From Achromobacter pestifer (GTDB lineage: Bacteria; Pseudomonadota; Gammaproteobacteria; Burkholderiales; Burkholderiaceae_B), in contig NZ_CP053985.1 in NCBI RefSeq assembly GCF_013267355.1, positions 310,001-374,000 of the forward strand: a DNA stretch of 64,000 nt, given 5' to 3'. This document shows, in pieces, positions 53,434 through 62,512 of this stretch. Position 1 is the first letter of the stretch. The number at the start of each line of letters is the position of its first letter. The translations under genes were made by a program, and so were the position numbers. A model generated the notes under the pieces. The model did no database searches. It had not been told where the DNA came from and saw nothing but the letters and a program-made list of their open reading frames with translations.

Positions 53434-54504
53434 TCAGCGCACGCAGACGTAGCCCGTGGTCCAGCCTTCCATCTCGGTCCATTTGCCGCCGGCGGAAACA
53501 ATCACGGCCTGGTAGCCGGCAGGACACGAGCACGCGCCAGTCCGAGGATTCGCAGTGGAGGTGCCGCTGAAATGGTAGCAACCCAGCGGGTAGTTGACGC
53601 TGTAAGCCCCGCCGAAACCACCGCTTGCCGGTCCCCACATCTGGGATTGGCACGTCAGCAGCTCTCCCTGCTCCGAGGTGGCCATGGTGCCGTTCGCAAA
53701 GCCGCATTGCTGCCCCGCGCTAGCACGCGCGCCGACCTTGAGGTAGGAACCCACCTGCGCCGAGGATGCAACGCTCAGATCCCCCTGCAGCTGCGGATCG
53801 CGCGTATCCCGGATCCTGACGTAGCGGTCCGGATCCAGCCCGCCAGCCCCGGCTCCCGCCCACAGGGCGAGCGTACCCGGCGCGTAGGCCGGCCCGCCAG
53901 ACGCCAGGGGATTGGCGAAACTGAAGGCCGCGCCGCGCACCAGGCCCGGCGACGCCGGCCACACCGCCCCGCCATAACCACCGGCGGCCTCGATCACGGC
54001 GGCGATGCCGGTCAGATCCGGCGATTGCGTCCCCGTTTTCACCAACGGCGTGTCGCTATAGAGCAGCCCATCCACCCGGCAGCGTTCACCGGGGCACGCC
54101 TGCGGCCTGACAATCCTGATTTGCGCGGCGAAGCCCATGGCGGAACGGTCGGGAAAATCGGCAGGCAACAGCCCCACGCCGCGCAGTTCGCCCACGGTGG
54201 GCGCGAGCGGGTCCGCGAACAGCGGGTCCCCCTTTTCGCTGCGAGGTGCCTCCCCCTTGGCGAGGACTGCGGCATGCCGCGCCAGCAACTCGACTACCGC
54301 CAGGCGGATCTGCGTCATCCATGCGCCGGTGGCGCGGGCTGCGGCGTCCTCGATCCGCTGCACCACCTGGCCAGACGCCCAGATGGCCGCCATGGCGCTC
54401 AAGGCCAGCGCCACCACCAGACCCGGCAAAGAGAATCCGAGCTGAGGCAGCCGCGCCGCGGCGGCACGCGACCGAGCAGTCATGACACGCGCGAGCCCCC
54501 TCAT
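53434..54504 (-). CDS. PilV-like minor pilin with Cys-rich C-terminus
   Basis: A 356-residue protein; start MRGLARV at 54504 overlaps the prepilin gene stop by 4 nt. A prepilin-like N-terminus (RLPQLG then FSLPGLVVALALSAMAAIWA) has Gly at -1 but Pro/Gly where Glu is expected at +5. The middle resembles the N-terminal domain of R64-type PilV tip proteins. The C-terminal 100 residues contain at least six Cys (QCGFANG, LTCQSQMW, GCYHF, GACSCPAGYQ, GYVCVR), which suggests disulfide-bonded tip adhesin domains. There are no recombinase genes or inverted repeats for a shufflon in the window. Confidence 0.8.
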   Translation of the reverse strand: MRGLARVMTARSRAAAARLPQLGFSLPGLVVALALSAMAAIWASGQVVQRIEDAAARATGAWMTQIRLAVVELLARHAAVLAKGEAPRSEKGDPLFADPLAPTVGELRGVGLLPADFPDRSAMGFAAQIRIVRPQACPGERCRVDGLLYSDTPLVKTGTQSPDLTGIAAVIEAAGGYGGAVWPASPGLVRGAAFSFANPLASGGPAYAPGTLALWAGAGAGGLDPDRYVRIRDTRDPQLQGDLSVASSAQVGSYLKVGARASAGQQCGFANGTMATSEQGELLTCQSQMWGPASGGFGGAYSVNYPLGCYHFSGTSTANPRTGACSCPAGYQAVIVSAGGKWTEMEGWTTGYVCVR

Positions 54505-55121
54505 TTTGCGACGAACACAAAGGTATTGACGTCGCCCGGACTGCACTGGGCCTGAGCCAAGGCCGCGCGGTAAGGCACGCTGGGCGTTGCGAACGCATCC
54601 TTCACGATCCTGAGGCCGCCTCCCCCGCCACCGATCGAGATGGTCTCCGACATCCGCTGCAGCACCGAGGCCAGCGACGGACATGCGGCCTGGCTGACAT
54701 TGCTCAGCTTGATGGAGAATGCTGAACCCTGCCCCGCGCTGCCGAACGAGGCGGCCGCGACCTCGACCACCCCGTTGCCTCCGACGCCGCTGCCGCCCAG
54801 GCCATGGGCGATGCGCGCCGCGCCCCCAGTCCCGTCGACGGCCAGGACGCTGGATTCCCGCAGGGCATTGGCCATGGCGCCTGTGTCCAGGCCCGCGTAG
54901 GGCGTGACCCCGCCGCCTTGCGCATTGGTCTTCATGCTGGCGATGAAACGCTGCAATTCCTCGCCTACCTTGGGAACCTTGTTCTCAATCACGTAGGCGC
55001 CGATGGCCGGAATGCCGACGATCGCGATCAACAGAACGATGGCGGTGACAATGGACACTTCCATCAACGAAAAGCCGAGCTGCCGGCTTGCTCGGAATTG
55101 GACTGCATGAACATGGTGCAT
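54501..55121 (-). CDS. Type IVb prepilin (PilS-like major pilin)
   Basis: A 206-residue prepilin. A 16-residue leader ends at Gly16, followed by FSLMEVSIVTAIVLLIAIVG with Glu at +5. The ATG at 55121 has GAGGAAAG 6 nt upstream; the longer open frame is not used. The mature pilin has PilS-type regions (a GVTPYAGLDTGAMANALRES block, two distal Cys near residues 140 and 190, a Gly-rich loop). It is the likely major subunit of the type IVb pilus. No prepilin peptidase gene was seen nearby. Confidence 0.88.
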   Translation of the reverse strand: MHHVHAVQFRASRQLGFSLMEVSIVTAIVLLIAIVGIPAIGAYVIENKVPKVGEELQRFIASMKTNAQGGGVTPYAGLDTGAMANALRESSVLAVDGTGGAARIAHGLGGSGVGGNGVVEVAAASFGSAGQGSAFSIKLSNVSQAACPSLASVLQRMSETISIGGGGGGLRIVKDAFATPSVPYRAALAQAQCSPGDVNTFVFVAK

Positions 55122-55183
55122 GGTTGCTTTCCTCGTGAGATAAGGCGAGCGGGCTGCCAAGCGCCGCTTGCCTGACGTAGCCA

Positions 55184-56320
55184 CTATTGGCTGGCATAAA
55201 AATTGGTCAGCGCATGGCGCAGTTCGTCGATCACGCCGTAATGCCAGAGCGTGATGCCGAGCACGGCGGCCAGGGATGAGAGCAGCAGCGACCAGCGCAA
55301 CGCCGATGCCTGCCGACGCACCCGCGCCAGCAGGCGCGACTCGATGCGCAGCCGCACCTGCGCAAGCCCGGCCTCCATGCCCAGGGCATCCATCATGTCG
55401 GCCATGTACCACCAGGTGTCCGCATCGAGCAGGCCTGTGCCGAAGATCTCCGGACCGGTCTGGCCGCCGTCTATCCGTCCCAGCATGTCCTGCAGATGCG
55501 CATGCATCCAGGGCGCGGCATCCCGGGCCTGCACGGCCAGCGCGCGCCGCAGGCGGGTGTCGGCCGCGCCATGCTGCCTGACCAGCACGGCCAGCAGTGC
55601 AAGAAAGCGGATGGCGTGGAAATCCCGGTAGAGCCGCCACAACAGCCAGCGGTCCAGCCGCGGCCGCAGGGCTCCGATATAGCGGGGCAGCGACCACAAG
55701 CTCAACAAGGCCAGACCCAGCAGCAATACCAGCCACAGGGCCAGCCATTGCCTCAGGCCCTGGGCCAGCGCAAACAGCGCGCGGGTCAGGCGGCCGTAGT
55801 CTTCCACCGGAACGGCCTGGAACACCTGCTGCAAACGAGGGGCGCTGAAAAAAGGGATGGCGCATAGCAAGGCGATTGCGACGGCGGCGGCCGCGACGCC
55901 GGCGGCCGCCGCCGAAACCAGCGCCAGCCACGCATCCGCGGCCAGACGAGCGGCCCGCGCCACATCGCGCAACGCGGCGGACAGATCGCCGCCCTCTTCC
56001 TGCACGCAGCTAAGCAACAGGCATTCGCTGGATGGCAGCGTGTCCGTCCAGGCTGCGCCCAGATCGCCGCCGGCCTCCAGGTACATGGCCGCCCAATGCC
56101 TCGACAGCCGGCCGCGCACGGTATCCTCGCCATGACGGCGCGCGTCATCCTCGAAGACGTCGCGCAGGTTCTTGCGGCCTTGGGTTCCTTCGACCAGGTC
56201 CGCCAGATACTCGTAGTAGTCTGCGCGTCCTGCCCGAAAGCGCAATGCGTCCAGGCGCAGCCACAGGGATCGGCCAGACGACTCGCTCCAGAAAGTACGC
56301 AGCGACAGCGGTCTAGCCAT
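55184..56320 (-). CDS. PilR-like inner-membrane type IVb pilus protein (GspF-like)
   Basis: A 378-residue protein, start MARPLSLRTFW at 56320, overlapping the ATPase gene by 8 nt. Three hydrophobic blocks are visible: the AAAGVAAAAVAIALLCAIPF region, a WLALWLVLLLGLALLSLW region, and a C-terminal SLLLSSLAAVLGITLWHYG region. Two GspF-like cytoplasmic repeats include RHWAAMYLEAGGDLGAAW and LQDMLGRIDGGQTGPEIFG. It plays the platform role in R64-type pili. Confidence 0.85.
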   Translation of the reverse strand: MARPLSLRTFWSESSGRSLWLRLDALRFRAGRADYYEYLADLVEGTQGRKNLRDVFEDDARRHGEDTVRGRLSRHWAAMYLEAGGDLGAAWTDTLPSSECLLLSCVQEEGGDLSAALRDVARAARLAADAWLALVSAAAAGVAAAAVAIALLCAIPFFSAPRLQQVFQAVPVEDYGRLTRALFALAQGLRQWLALWLVLLLGLALLSLWSLPRYIGALRPRLDRWLLWRLYRDFHAIRFLALLAVLVRQHGAADTRLRRALAVQARDAAPWMHAHLQDMLGRIDGGQTGPEIFGTGLLDADTWWYMADMMDALGMEAGLAQVRLRIESRLLARVRRQASALRWSLLLSSLAAVLGITLWHYGVIDELRHALTNFYASQ

Positions 56321-58064
56321 GGCTGCCCCCGCCGGATCCGGCGCCCGGCACGGGCAAGGCCGCGGGAACATCGAAGCGGCGCAACAGAGCCCGGGGATCG
56401 ACTTCTCCGCGGCTGACCTTGTACAGGGCGCAGTCCCGCGCCAGCGCGCCGCGCGTGGCATCGCTGCGCCAGGCAACGGGCCCGGCGGCCTCGGCCTGGC
56501 GCTTGAGCCCCACGTTGTCGCGCGCACGCACGCGCTCGAGAAAGCCCTCGATGCGCTCGGGTTCGAGCATTTCAGCCGCCACGCTGCGGCCCGCGATGCC
56601 GTTCAATTCAGGCAATTGCGCCCGTCTGCAAGCGCTGCAACCCGCCGCATTCCTGACCCTGAGCGTGGTGGAATCCAGCAGGAACTCCTGCTGCATCCGT
56701 TTCAACCATGCCCGCCAATCGGGGCGCTTGCCACCCCCGGCGGATCTCGACCAAAGACTGTCCACGGGCAGCGAGCAATGGCTGCACAGGCGCGGCAGCA
56801 AGGTCTGGTAGACCAAGAGCTTGAGAATGCCGGGCGTGGCCAGAAAATCGCGCGACACGCCGATCGCGTCCGACGCCAGGCGTTCGGGTATCAGCACGGC
56901 GCCAGCGGCGTGGGTGGTGGTGTACAGGCTGACGCCAGAACCTGCCAGGTCCATGAACGCGCGGCCGGTATCGATGTCCCGGATCTCGCCGATGAGCAGA
57001 TCGTTCATCGCCGAGCGCTTGATGGTCTTGAGCTTGGCATCGAACGCCGGCCAGGCCGATTCGGCCAGAGCGCCGCTCAGTGTGTTCTGCAAGGCATTGT
57101 CGATGATGTACTCGACCGGATCTTCCAGGGTGATGGCCTTGCGGGTGGCAGCGATGCCACGCATCAGCGTCGCGATGGTGGTCGATTTGCCGGAACCGAC
57201 CACGCCCGCCAACACGATGGCCCCACCTTCGCGCTCGCGCGCCCGGGCAAGGATTTCGACCTGTGCGGGCAGATAGCCCAGCGCGAGCAGGTCGGCGTTG
57301 GCGGTCGCGTCCAGCCGCAAGATGCGCAGGCAGACCGAAGGCCCGGCATCGGTGGCCAGCGAAGCCCAGCGCAGCACGATGGATACGCCATCGATGTCCA
57401 GCCCGATGCGTCCTTGCTGCTCCAGCGCCGGGTCGAACACCGCGCCGTTGCCTCCCCTGACATCCATCCAGGCCACCGCCAGGACCTCCAGCAGCGTCGC
57501 GTTGGACAAGCCTGCAAAGCGTTCCGTGGCGACGTATTCCCCGCCGATGGTGTAGCGGATCTCGCAGGATTCACGCCGACGGTTGACGTTGATGTGCACG
57601 TCGCTCGCCCCCTGGCCCACGCCCCAGCGCACGATGTCCAGGAACAGCGCGGCCAGGGCCGAGACCCGCTCCTCCCGCCGATCCTTGCCGCGGCCAGCCA
57701 GCCCAGGCGCCGCCAACTGCCCGCGGGCGATCATCAGCAGCAGCGGCGCGGGCAATTGGTAGCGCGGCACTTGCGCCAGCCGGTAACCCTGCGCCTGCAC
57801 CATGCGCTCGACTTCGTCGATCTGGTCGCCCAGCGTGTAGTCCTTTACCGCGAACACCGCGACCTCGCCGCTTTCGAGCAGCACGGGGCACAACCTGCCG
57901 GCGAGCGCCGCGAGGTCGAAATCGCGACCAAGCGGCCGCACCAATGCGGGTTGCAGGCGGGCGATGTCTGCGGGTGTCTGAAGCTGGGGCGGTTCCCAAG
58001 TTGCCGCGGTGGGATACGCCACGACGGGCTGGACCGCGACGGATTGCAAAGCATGCACCGTCAT
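56313..58064 (-). CDS. PilQ-type assembly ATPase (PilB/GspE family)
   Basis: A 583-residue secretion ATPase. The N-terminal domain is poorly conserved; the core has GRIGLDIDGVSIVLRWASL, Walker A VVGSGKST, TLEDPVEYIIDNALQNTLSG, the Walker B region LLIGEIRD and YTTTHAAGAVLIPERL. A four-Cys zinc site occurs as CSHCSLP and CSACRR. The Asp box region is unusual in carrying KRSAMNDLLIGEIRD. It drives assembly of the type IVb pilus. It overlaps pilP (4 nt) and the PilR-like gene (8 nt). Confidence 0.9.
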   Translation of the reverse strand: MTVHALQSVAVQPVVAYPTAATWEPPQLQTPADIARLQPALVRPLGRDFDLAALAGRLCPVLLESGEVAVFAVKDYTLGDQIDEVERMVQAQGYRLAQVPRYQLPAPLLLMIARGQLAAPGLAGRGKDRREERVSALAALFLDIVRWGVGQGASDVHINVNRRRESCEIRYTIGGEYVATERFAGLSNATLLEVLAVAWMDVRGGNGAVFDPALEQQGRIGLDIDGVSIVLRWASLATDAGPSVCLRILRLDATANADLLALGYLPAQVEILARAREREGGAIVLAGVVGSGKSTTIATLMRGIAATRKAITLEDPVEYIIDNALQNTLSGALAESAWPAFDAKLKTIKRSAMNDLLIGEIRDIDTGRAFMDLAGSGVSLYTTTHAAGAVLIPERLASDAIGVSRDFLATPGILKLLVYQTLLPRLCSHCSLPVDSLWSRSAGGGKRPDWRAWLKRMQQEFLLDSTTLRVRNAAGCSACRRAQLPELNGIAGRSVAAEMLEPERIEGFLERVRARDNVGLKRQAEAAGPVAWRSDATRGALARDCALYKVSRGEVDPRALLRRFDVPAALPVPGAGSGGGSHG

Positions 58065-58558
58065 GGCTGGCCCCTGCCCGCATCAACGCAGGCGGTGCGT
58101 TCGGTATCGCCGCGACGCAGCCTCACGCAGCTGTCGTCGATGGCCAGCAACTGGTAGGCGCGGGCGTCGGCGCCTCCCGCGACGGGTTCTCCCCTGCCCG
58201 CCTGATAGCGCAGCACGGCGCCATTGACGGCAATATCGGCGCTCAAGCGCCGCGCGAGGCCGAAGATGGCCATCACCCGGATGTTGTCGGATGCCCTGGC
58301 GGGCGGCGCCGCCTGTGTCGCGGGCTCGGGTCCCGGATGGCACAGGCCGGGGACCCGGCAGTCCGCCAAGGCGGCCGCGGCGTCCGCGCGCAGCAAGGCG
58401 CGCACGGTTTCCGTCTCTGGCCAGGGCCGCGGCTCCTCGGCGCCTTGCTGTGATGGTTGGCCATGAGCGGCCGGCACCAAGGCGGCCGACAAGAGCAAAC
58501 GTCCGATGAATCCTGCCGCGGCATTCGGATGCGCAACGGCGCCCCTATTCCTGTTCAT
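58061..58558 (-). CDS. PilP-like type IVb pilus protein
   Basis: A 165-residue exported protein with a signal segment (FIGRLLLSAALVPAAHG, cleavage near residue 35). The mature protein has a Pro/Ala-rich middle and a C-terminal beta-rich domain (ADIAVNGAVLRYQAGRGEPV, ARAYQLLAIDDSCVRLRRGD). The gene has GGGAG 6 nt before ATG 58558 and lies in the PilP slot between pilO2 and the ATPase. It overlaps pilO2 by 14 nt. Confidence 0.75.
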   Translation of the reverse strand: MNRNRGAVAHPNAAAGFIGRLLLSAALVPAAHGQPSQQGAEEPRPWPETETVRALLRADAAAALADCRVPGLCHPGPEPATQAAPPARASDNIRVMAIFGLARRLSADIAVNGAVLRYQAGRGEPVAGGADARAYQLLAIDDSCVRLRRGDTERTACVDAGRGQP

Positions 58559-59867
58559 AAAGTTCTCCCTGTAGTTCGGCGACCAGCGTGCTGGAAACCA
58601 GCGTGGGCCTGGGTTGCGCCTGGAGGTCCAGCGACAGGCGGGACCATCTGGCCGCCGCGACGGCGCCATCCAGCAACACGAAGGAACGCAACGGCCCCCG
58701 CAACGTGATGGCGCGGCTGCGAATGGCGGGCCGCGCCGCAATCATGGCGCCGGCCTGACCAGCGGCGGGCTGGGGCTGTGGCGGCAAGGACAGCGGCAAC
58801 GCCGACGCAAGGATCACGGAAGTAAAAGCCGCCCGCATGCGCTGCAACGCGGCGATCAGCCCGGTATCGACCTGCAGCGCAGTGGGCAGGACCAGGTCCG
58901 CCAGCGTCACCGGCGAGGACCCCATGCGCCATGACAGCGTGGCTTCTTCCAGCGGCTGGAATGTCACCTGCCAGCCAGCGGGCCGCAGCGCATGCAGAAC
59001 GTCGTTAGCGGCCAGCGGGTGGGCACGGACATAGACCGCCGAGCAATTCCAAGCCTGCTCCACGGCCAGGCAGCGCGCGCGGCTCAGCGCCCAACCGCGC
59101 ACTTGGATGGGCAGCCTGCCCAAGCCGTCCAGCAAGCGGGTGACCTCGGCGGGGGCGTGGACCACCGTGTTTCGCAGCAGGGTCAGAGTCGGATCCGGCT
59201 GCGAGGGAATATCTTCTGGACCGGCATGACTGGACGAGTCGCGGCCCGACCATGGCGCGATCACGCGCTCCCATAACGGCGGAGCAATGGCGGCAAGCCC
59301 CGCGCAGGCCAGAAACAGACGGAATGCGAGCGGCAGTTCGGCCCAGCGCGAGGACAACGCGACCAGGCGGGCAGCCGGGTCCGCCGCCTGCATCAGCAAG
59401 GCCCAGGCTTCATCGGCGGCCTGCGCCGGCAATGCAGGCCGCTGGGCGCGCAACAGCGCCTGCTCGCGCAAGGCCTCGTCGAGCGTGGCGAACACCCTGT
59501 CCGCCAGCGACAGCACGGTGCCGCGCTGCACCGCCACCAGCCAATGGCCGCCACTGGGCAAGCGGATCAGGCTGTGGCCTCCATCCGGGTACAACAGGGC
59601 GTACAACTGGGCGGCGGCCTGGATGTGCCCATGTCTGCGCCGCCCCGCCCGCGCGCCGCTGCGCCACGACGTACGCACACGGCCATAGCCCGCCACCATG
59701 GCCGGCGCCCCGCCCACGACATAGTGACTGGCCCGCAAGCGGCGCCCTCGCGAGCGGGCCAGCGCGGGAATATTGGAACCGATGAGGGCGAACCAGCGCA
59801 GGCCGAAGGCCAAGGTGCGGCCGGTGTCGGGGACATCAAGCAACAAGGTGGGAGGAAGGCGTTCCAT
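58545..59867 (-). CDS. PilO2-like type IVb pilus protein
   Basis: A 440-residue protein typical of type 4b pilus accessory proteins. The N-terminal about 150 residues precede one membrane segment near residues 180-195 (FRLFLACAGLAAIAPPLWER). The C-terminal half carries GAALSRARCLAVEQAWNCSA- and GWQVTFQPLEEATLSWRMG-like regions. It is part of the cell-envelope subassembly between the ATPase and the secretin. It is 2 nt downstream of the secretin stop. Confidence 0.8.
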   Translation of the reverse strand: MERLPPTLLLDVPDTGRTLAFGLRWFALIGSNIPALARSRGRRLRASHYVVGGAPAMVAGYGRVRTSWRSGARAGRRRHGHIQAAAQLYALLYPDGGHSLIRLPSGGHWLVAVQRGTVLSLADRVFATLDEALREQALLRAQRPALPAQAADEAWALLMQAADPAARLVALSSRWAELPLAFRLFLACAGLAAIAPPLWERVIAPWSGRDSSSHAGPEDIPSQPDPTLTLLRNTVVHAPAEVTRLLDGLGRLPIQVRGWALSRARCLAVEQAWNCSAVYVRAHPLAANDVLHALRPAGWQVTFQPLEEATLSWRMGSSPVTLADLVLPTALQVDTGLIAALQRMRAAFTSVILASALPLSLPPQPQPAAGQAGAMIAARPAIRSRAITLRGPLRSFVLLDGAVAAARWSRLSLDLQAQPRPTLVSSTLVAELQGELYEQE

Positions 59868-59869
59868 GC

Positions 59870-61456
59870 CTAGTACCCTTCCTCGACCTGGGCGGTCACC
59901 AGCACCAGGGTCGTCATGCGTTCCGATGCGGCGCTGTCCAGGCCGCCCGCGATGAGCGGCAGCCCCGGCGCGAGCCGTTGGCGGTCATGCTGTTCCTGGC
60001 TGCGGTCGAAACCGGAAACGATGATGGGCTGACCGGGACGCAGCTCGACCTGCTGCACCGTGCCGTTGCCGTCGATCGTGACCTGCTGGACCTGCACCTG
60101 ATTGCCGCGTTCGCCGAACGTGATGGTCTTCAAGGGTTGGGCGACCGCGTTGTCATAGGCGAGCGACAACAGGATCTGACCGTCCTCCTGGATGTCCGGC
60201 AACAGCGTCAGGAACGAACCTACCGTTTCTTCCTTTTGGCTTATGGACACTGCGGGCAGCGAACCGTTTGCGCCCCCCGCCGTAGTACCGGGGACCGCAG
60301 TGCTCTGCACCCGGTCGATGTAGCTGAACGTAGTTCTTACCGCATGAGTAACCGGACGACGGTTCAAGGTCAGGATGGGAACCTTGTTGTGCCGCACGAC
60401 GGCGCCCATCGTGCTGAGCGCGGAGATGATGGCCTGCGAGCCTTGGAATGGACCCCTGGCCATGGAAGCGTCCAGGCTGCCCCCGCCCGATGCGGCGCCG
60501 GGCAGCGCCAGCCGCGCCGCCGCTCCCGCCGCCGCGTAGATGATGTTCCAGTCGATGCCGCCTGAAACGGCGTCGTTGGCGACGACCGTGATTTCCTCGA
60601 ACACCAGCCGCACCCGGCGGGTCAGCGCCTTGTTCTCGCGTTCGAGGTAGCGGGCGACGCGCTCCAGCGCCTCGGGCGTATCCGTGACGACGATCGAGGT
60701 GGCGCCCTCCACCGCTTCCGCGACCACGCCGGAACGCGTCAGGAACGGCGCGACGTTGGCGCGCAGGACCGCCATCGCGTCGTGCTGTCCCGCCGACAAG
60801 GATGTGTTGGAGGTGCTTTCAAAGCCTTCGCCCTCCGGGCTGCCCTCGCGGCCAAGGCGCACATCCACTTTGCTGGTCAGCGACAAGGCGCGCAAATCGA
60901 ACACGCGGGTCTCGGTGCGGTAGAACTCGAGCGCGTTATGTTCGTAGCGCCAATGCACCGAGAAACGCGCAGCCAGCGTATCCAGCAAATCGGCCAGCGG
61001 CTGCCCGCCAGCGCGGATCTCCAGGCTGGCCGGCGCTGGAACCGACAAGGCGCCGTTGACGGCCAGCCGGGGCAAGAACATTTCCAGCGGCAGCAAGGCG
61101 TCCGGCCGCACCCGCACCGCAATGCCGGTGGCCGCGGTCAGGCGCTGGGCCAGCATCGGCAGGTCGGCGTCGTCGGCCAGTATCAAGGTGGTTCTTACGT
61201 TCTCCCGCAATGCGGGCGGCAGCGCCACTTCTCGCGCCAGCGGCTGCGGCTTGCCGGCAAGCCAGGGCGCGGCGACATCCTGGGCCGCGACGCGCGCGGC
61301 GCGGTCCGACAGCCCTTCGGCAAAGGTCTGGTGAATGTCGGCCACCTTGGCCTGCCGCGTGTGCGCGGCACGACGCTGATCGGCAACCTGCTGCGACACC
61401 GCGCAGCCGCCCAAGACGCCGCAGGCAGCCACGCACAAGAACAGTCTGCGCATCAT
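59870..61456 (-). CDS. PilN-type lipoprotein secretin of the type IVb pilus
   Basis: A 528-residue secretin with lipobox VLGGC (Cys17) after MMRRLFLCVAACG. The N-terminal N domains include the LTAATGIAVRVRPDALLPLE and GVVAEAVEGATSIVVTD regions. The secretin core holds ALTRRVRLVFEEITVVANDA, NKVPILTLNRRPVTHAVRTT, VGSFLTLLPDIQEDGQILLS and a C-terminal QPIIVSGFDRSQEQ. Start ATG 61456 overlaps the TcpQ-like stop by 4 nt. It forms the outer-membrane channel of the type IVb pilus. Confidence 0.92.
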   Translation of the reverse strand: MMRRLFLCVAACGVLGGCAVSQQVADQRRAAHTRQAKVADIHQTFAEGLSDRAARVAAQDVAAPWLAGKPQPLAREVALPPALRENVRTTLILADDADLPMLAQRLTAATGIAVRVRPDALLPLEMFLPRLAVNGALSVPAPASLEIRAGGQPLADLLDTLAARFSVHWRYEHNALEFYRTETRVFDLRALSLTSKVDVRLGREGSPEGEGFESTSNTSLSAGQHDAMAVLRANVAPFLTRSGVVAEAVEGATSIVVTDTPEALERVARYLERENKALTRRVRLVFEEITVVANDAVSGGIDWNIIYAAAGAAARLALPGAASGGGSLDASMARGPFQGSQAIISALSTMGAVVRHNKVPILTLNRRPVTHAVRTTFSYIDRVQSTAVPGTTAGGANGSLPAVSISQKEETVGSFLTLLPDIQEDGQILLSLAYDNAVAQPLKTITFGERGNQVQVQQVTIDGNGTVQQVELRPGQPIIVSGFDRSQEQHDRQRLAPGLPLIAGGLDSAASERMTTLVLVTAQVEEGY

Positions 61457-62322
61457 GCCGCGGCTCCTCTTGGTGCGGCCATGCGCGTGCAGGACTGCGC
61501 CAACGGCACCACGCGCAACACCCGATTGCCGTAGAAGCATGGCTGCAGCGGCTTTTCAGCGAGTTCCGTGGCGCCCAGCAGTTCGCGCACGGCCGATTTG
61601 AAATCGCCGGAGAACTCGGCCGTGGCCGACAGGGGAATGTCCACGTCAACGGCCCAGTGCTGCGGCTGGAAGGTCCAACCCGCCAGGTCTGCCCAGCGCG
61701 CGAGAACGGCCCGCAGCGTGGCGTCCGGCGGCGCCGCGCGGTAGACCGGCTGCGGCGCGGCTGCCGACGCCGATGCGCCCCCAACGGCTGGCGCCGGGCC
61801 TGCCAAGGGGCCGGCGGCCTGCAACGCACCGATGGCGGGCGGCGCCGACTCGGCCGGCCTCGCCGGGCCGATGCGTTGCGCCGCCGCGACGGGCGCCAGC
61901 GGCGCTGGCTCATCTGGCGGCCGGGTCCCTGCCCCGGCCGCCGTTCTGGCATCGGCAACCGCCGGCAGGCGCTGCGCGCGGGCGGTCAGCCGCCCGCCGC
62001 GAAACAGCAGGCCGCTCCACCCTCCGGCCAGCACGACATAGGGGTCGCGCCTTAAGTAAGGCAAGGCGCGTTCGCCGTCGCTACCTATGCCGAAAATCGC
62101 CGGCAGCGGCTGGCCCGGCGCGAACTGCAGCCAGGTTTCCTTGCCGTCGTCGAATACCTGCATCGGTGCAACAGCGGGATCGCCGGACAACTGCCAGTCG
62201 AAGCGGAAGCCTTGGGCAGCCTGCCGCGAGGTTTCCCATGACGCTGCAGCCGGACTCTTGCCGGCCCCGGTGCAGCCCCCCAGGCAGGACAGCCCTGCCG
62301 CCAGAAAGAAGAAACGAACCAT
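61453..62322 (-). CDS. TcpQ/PilL-like type IVb pilus lipoprotein
   Basis: A 289-residue lipoprotein with lipobox LGGC (near Cys17). The middle is Pro/Ala-rich (about residues 110-200). The C-terminal domain resembles the TcpQ C-terminal domain: DATLRAVLARWADLAGWTFQ, VDIPLSATAEFSGDFKSAV and QPCFYGNRVLRVVPLA. TcpQ-like proteins help the secretin localise or assemble. It is the first gene of the cluster, with a GGTGAGG ribosome site. Confidence 0.8.
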   Translation of the reverse strand: MVRFFFLAAGLSCLGGCTGAGKSPAAASWETSRQAAQGFRFDWQLSGDPAVAPMQVFDDGKETWLQFAPGQPLPAIFGIGSDGERALPYLRRDPYVVLAGGWSGLLFRGGRLTARAQRLPAVADARTAAGAGTRPPDEPAPLAPVAAAQRIGPARPAESAPPAIGALQAAGPLAGPAPAVGGASASAAAPQPVYRAAPPDATLRAVLARWADLAGWTFQPQHWAVDVDIPLSATAEFSGDFKSAVRELLGATELAEKPLQPCFYGNRVLRVVPLAQSCTRMAAPRGAAA

Positions 62323-62443
62323 GCCTCACCGCGAGCGTAAGGCGCACCGGAATCGATACGCATGAGAGGCATGGTGGACGAGCGGCCACCGCGTCACCAG
62401 ACTGGCATGTACGCAGGGATGGTTTGGTCGCGCAGCGTCCGGA

Positions 62444-62473
62444 CAAAAAAAACCCGGTCCAGAGACCGGGTTT
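62444..62473 (-). terminator. Intrinsic terminator after the UgpB-like gene
   Basis: AACCCGGTC pairs with GACCGGGTT around TCTG, followed by eight T on the minus strand. It lies 40 nt after the stop, so downstream ugp genes are not cotranscribed with it. Confidence 0.9.
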
Positions 62474-62512
62474 GCATCAGGGCGTGGCGGCGTTTGCGCC
62501 GCCCGCCTGGGA

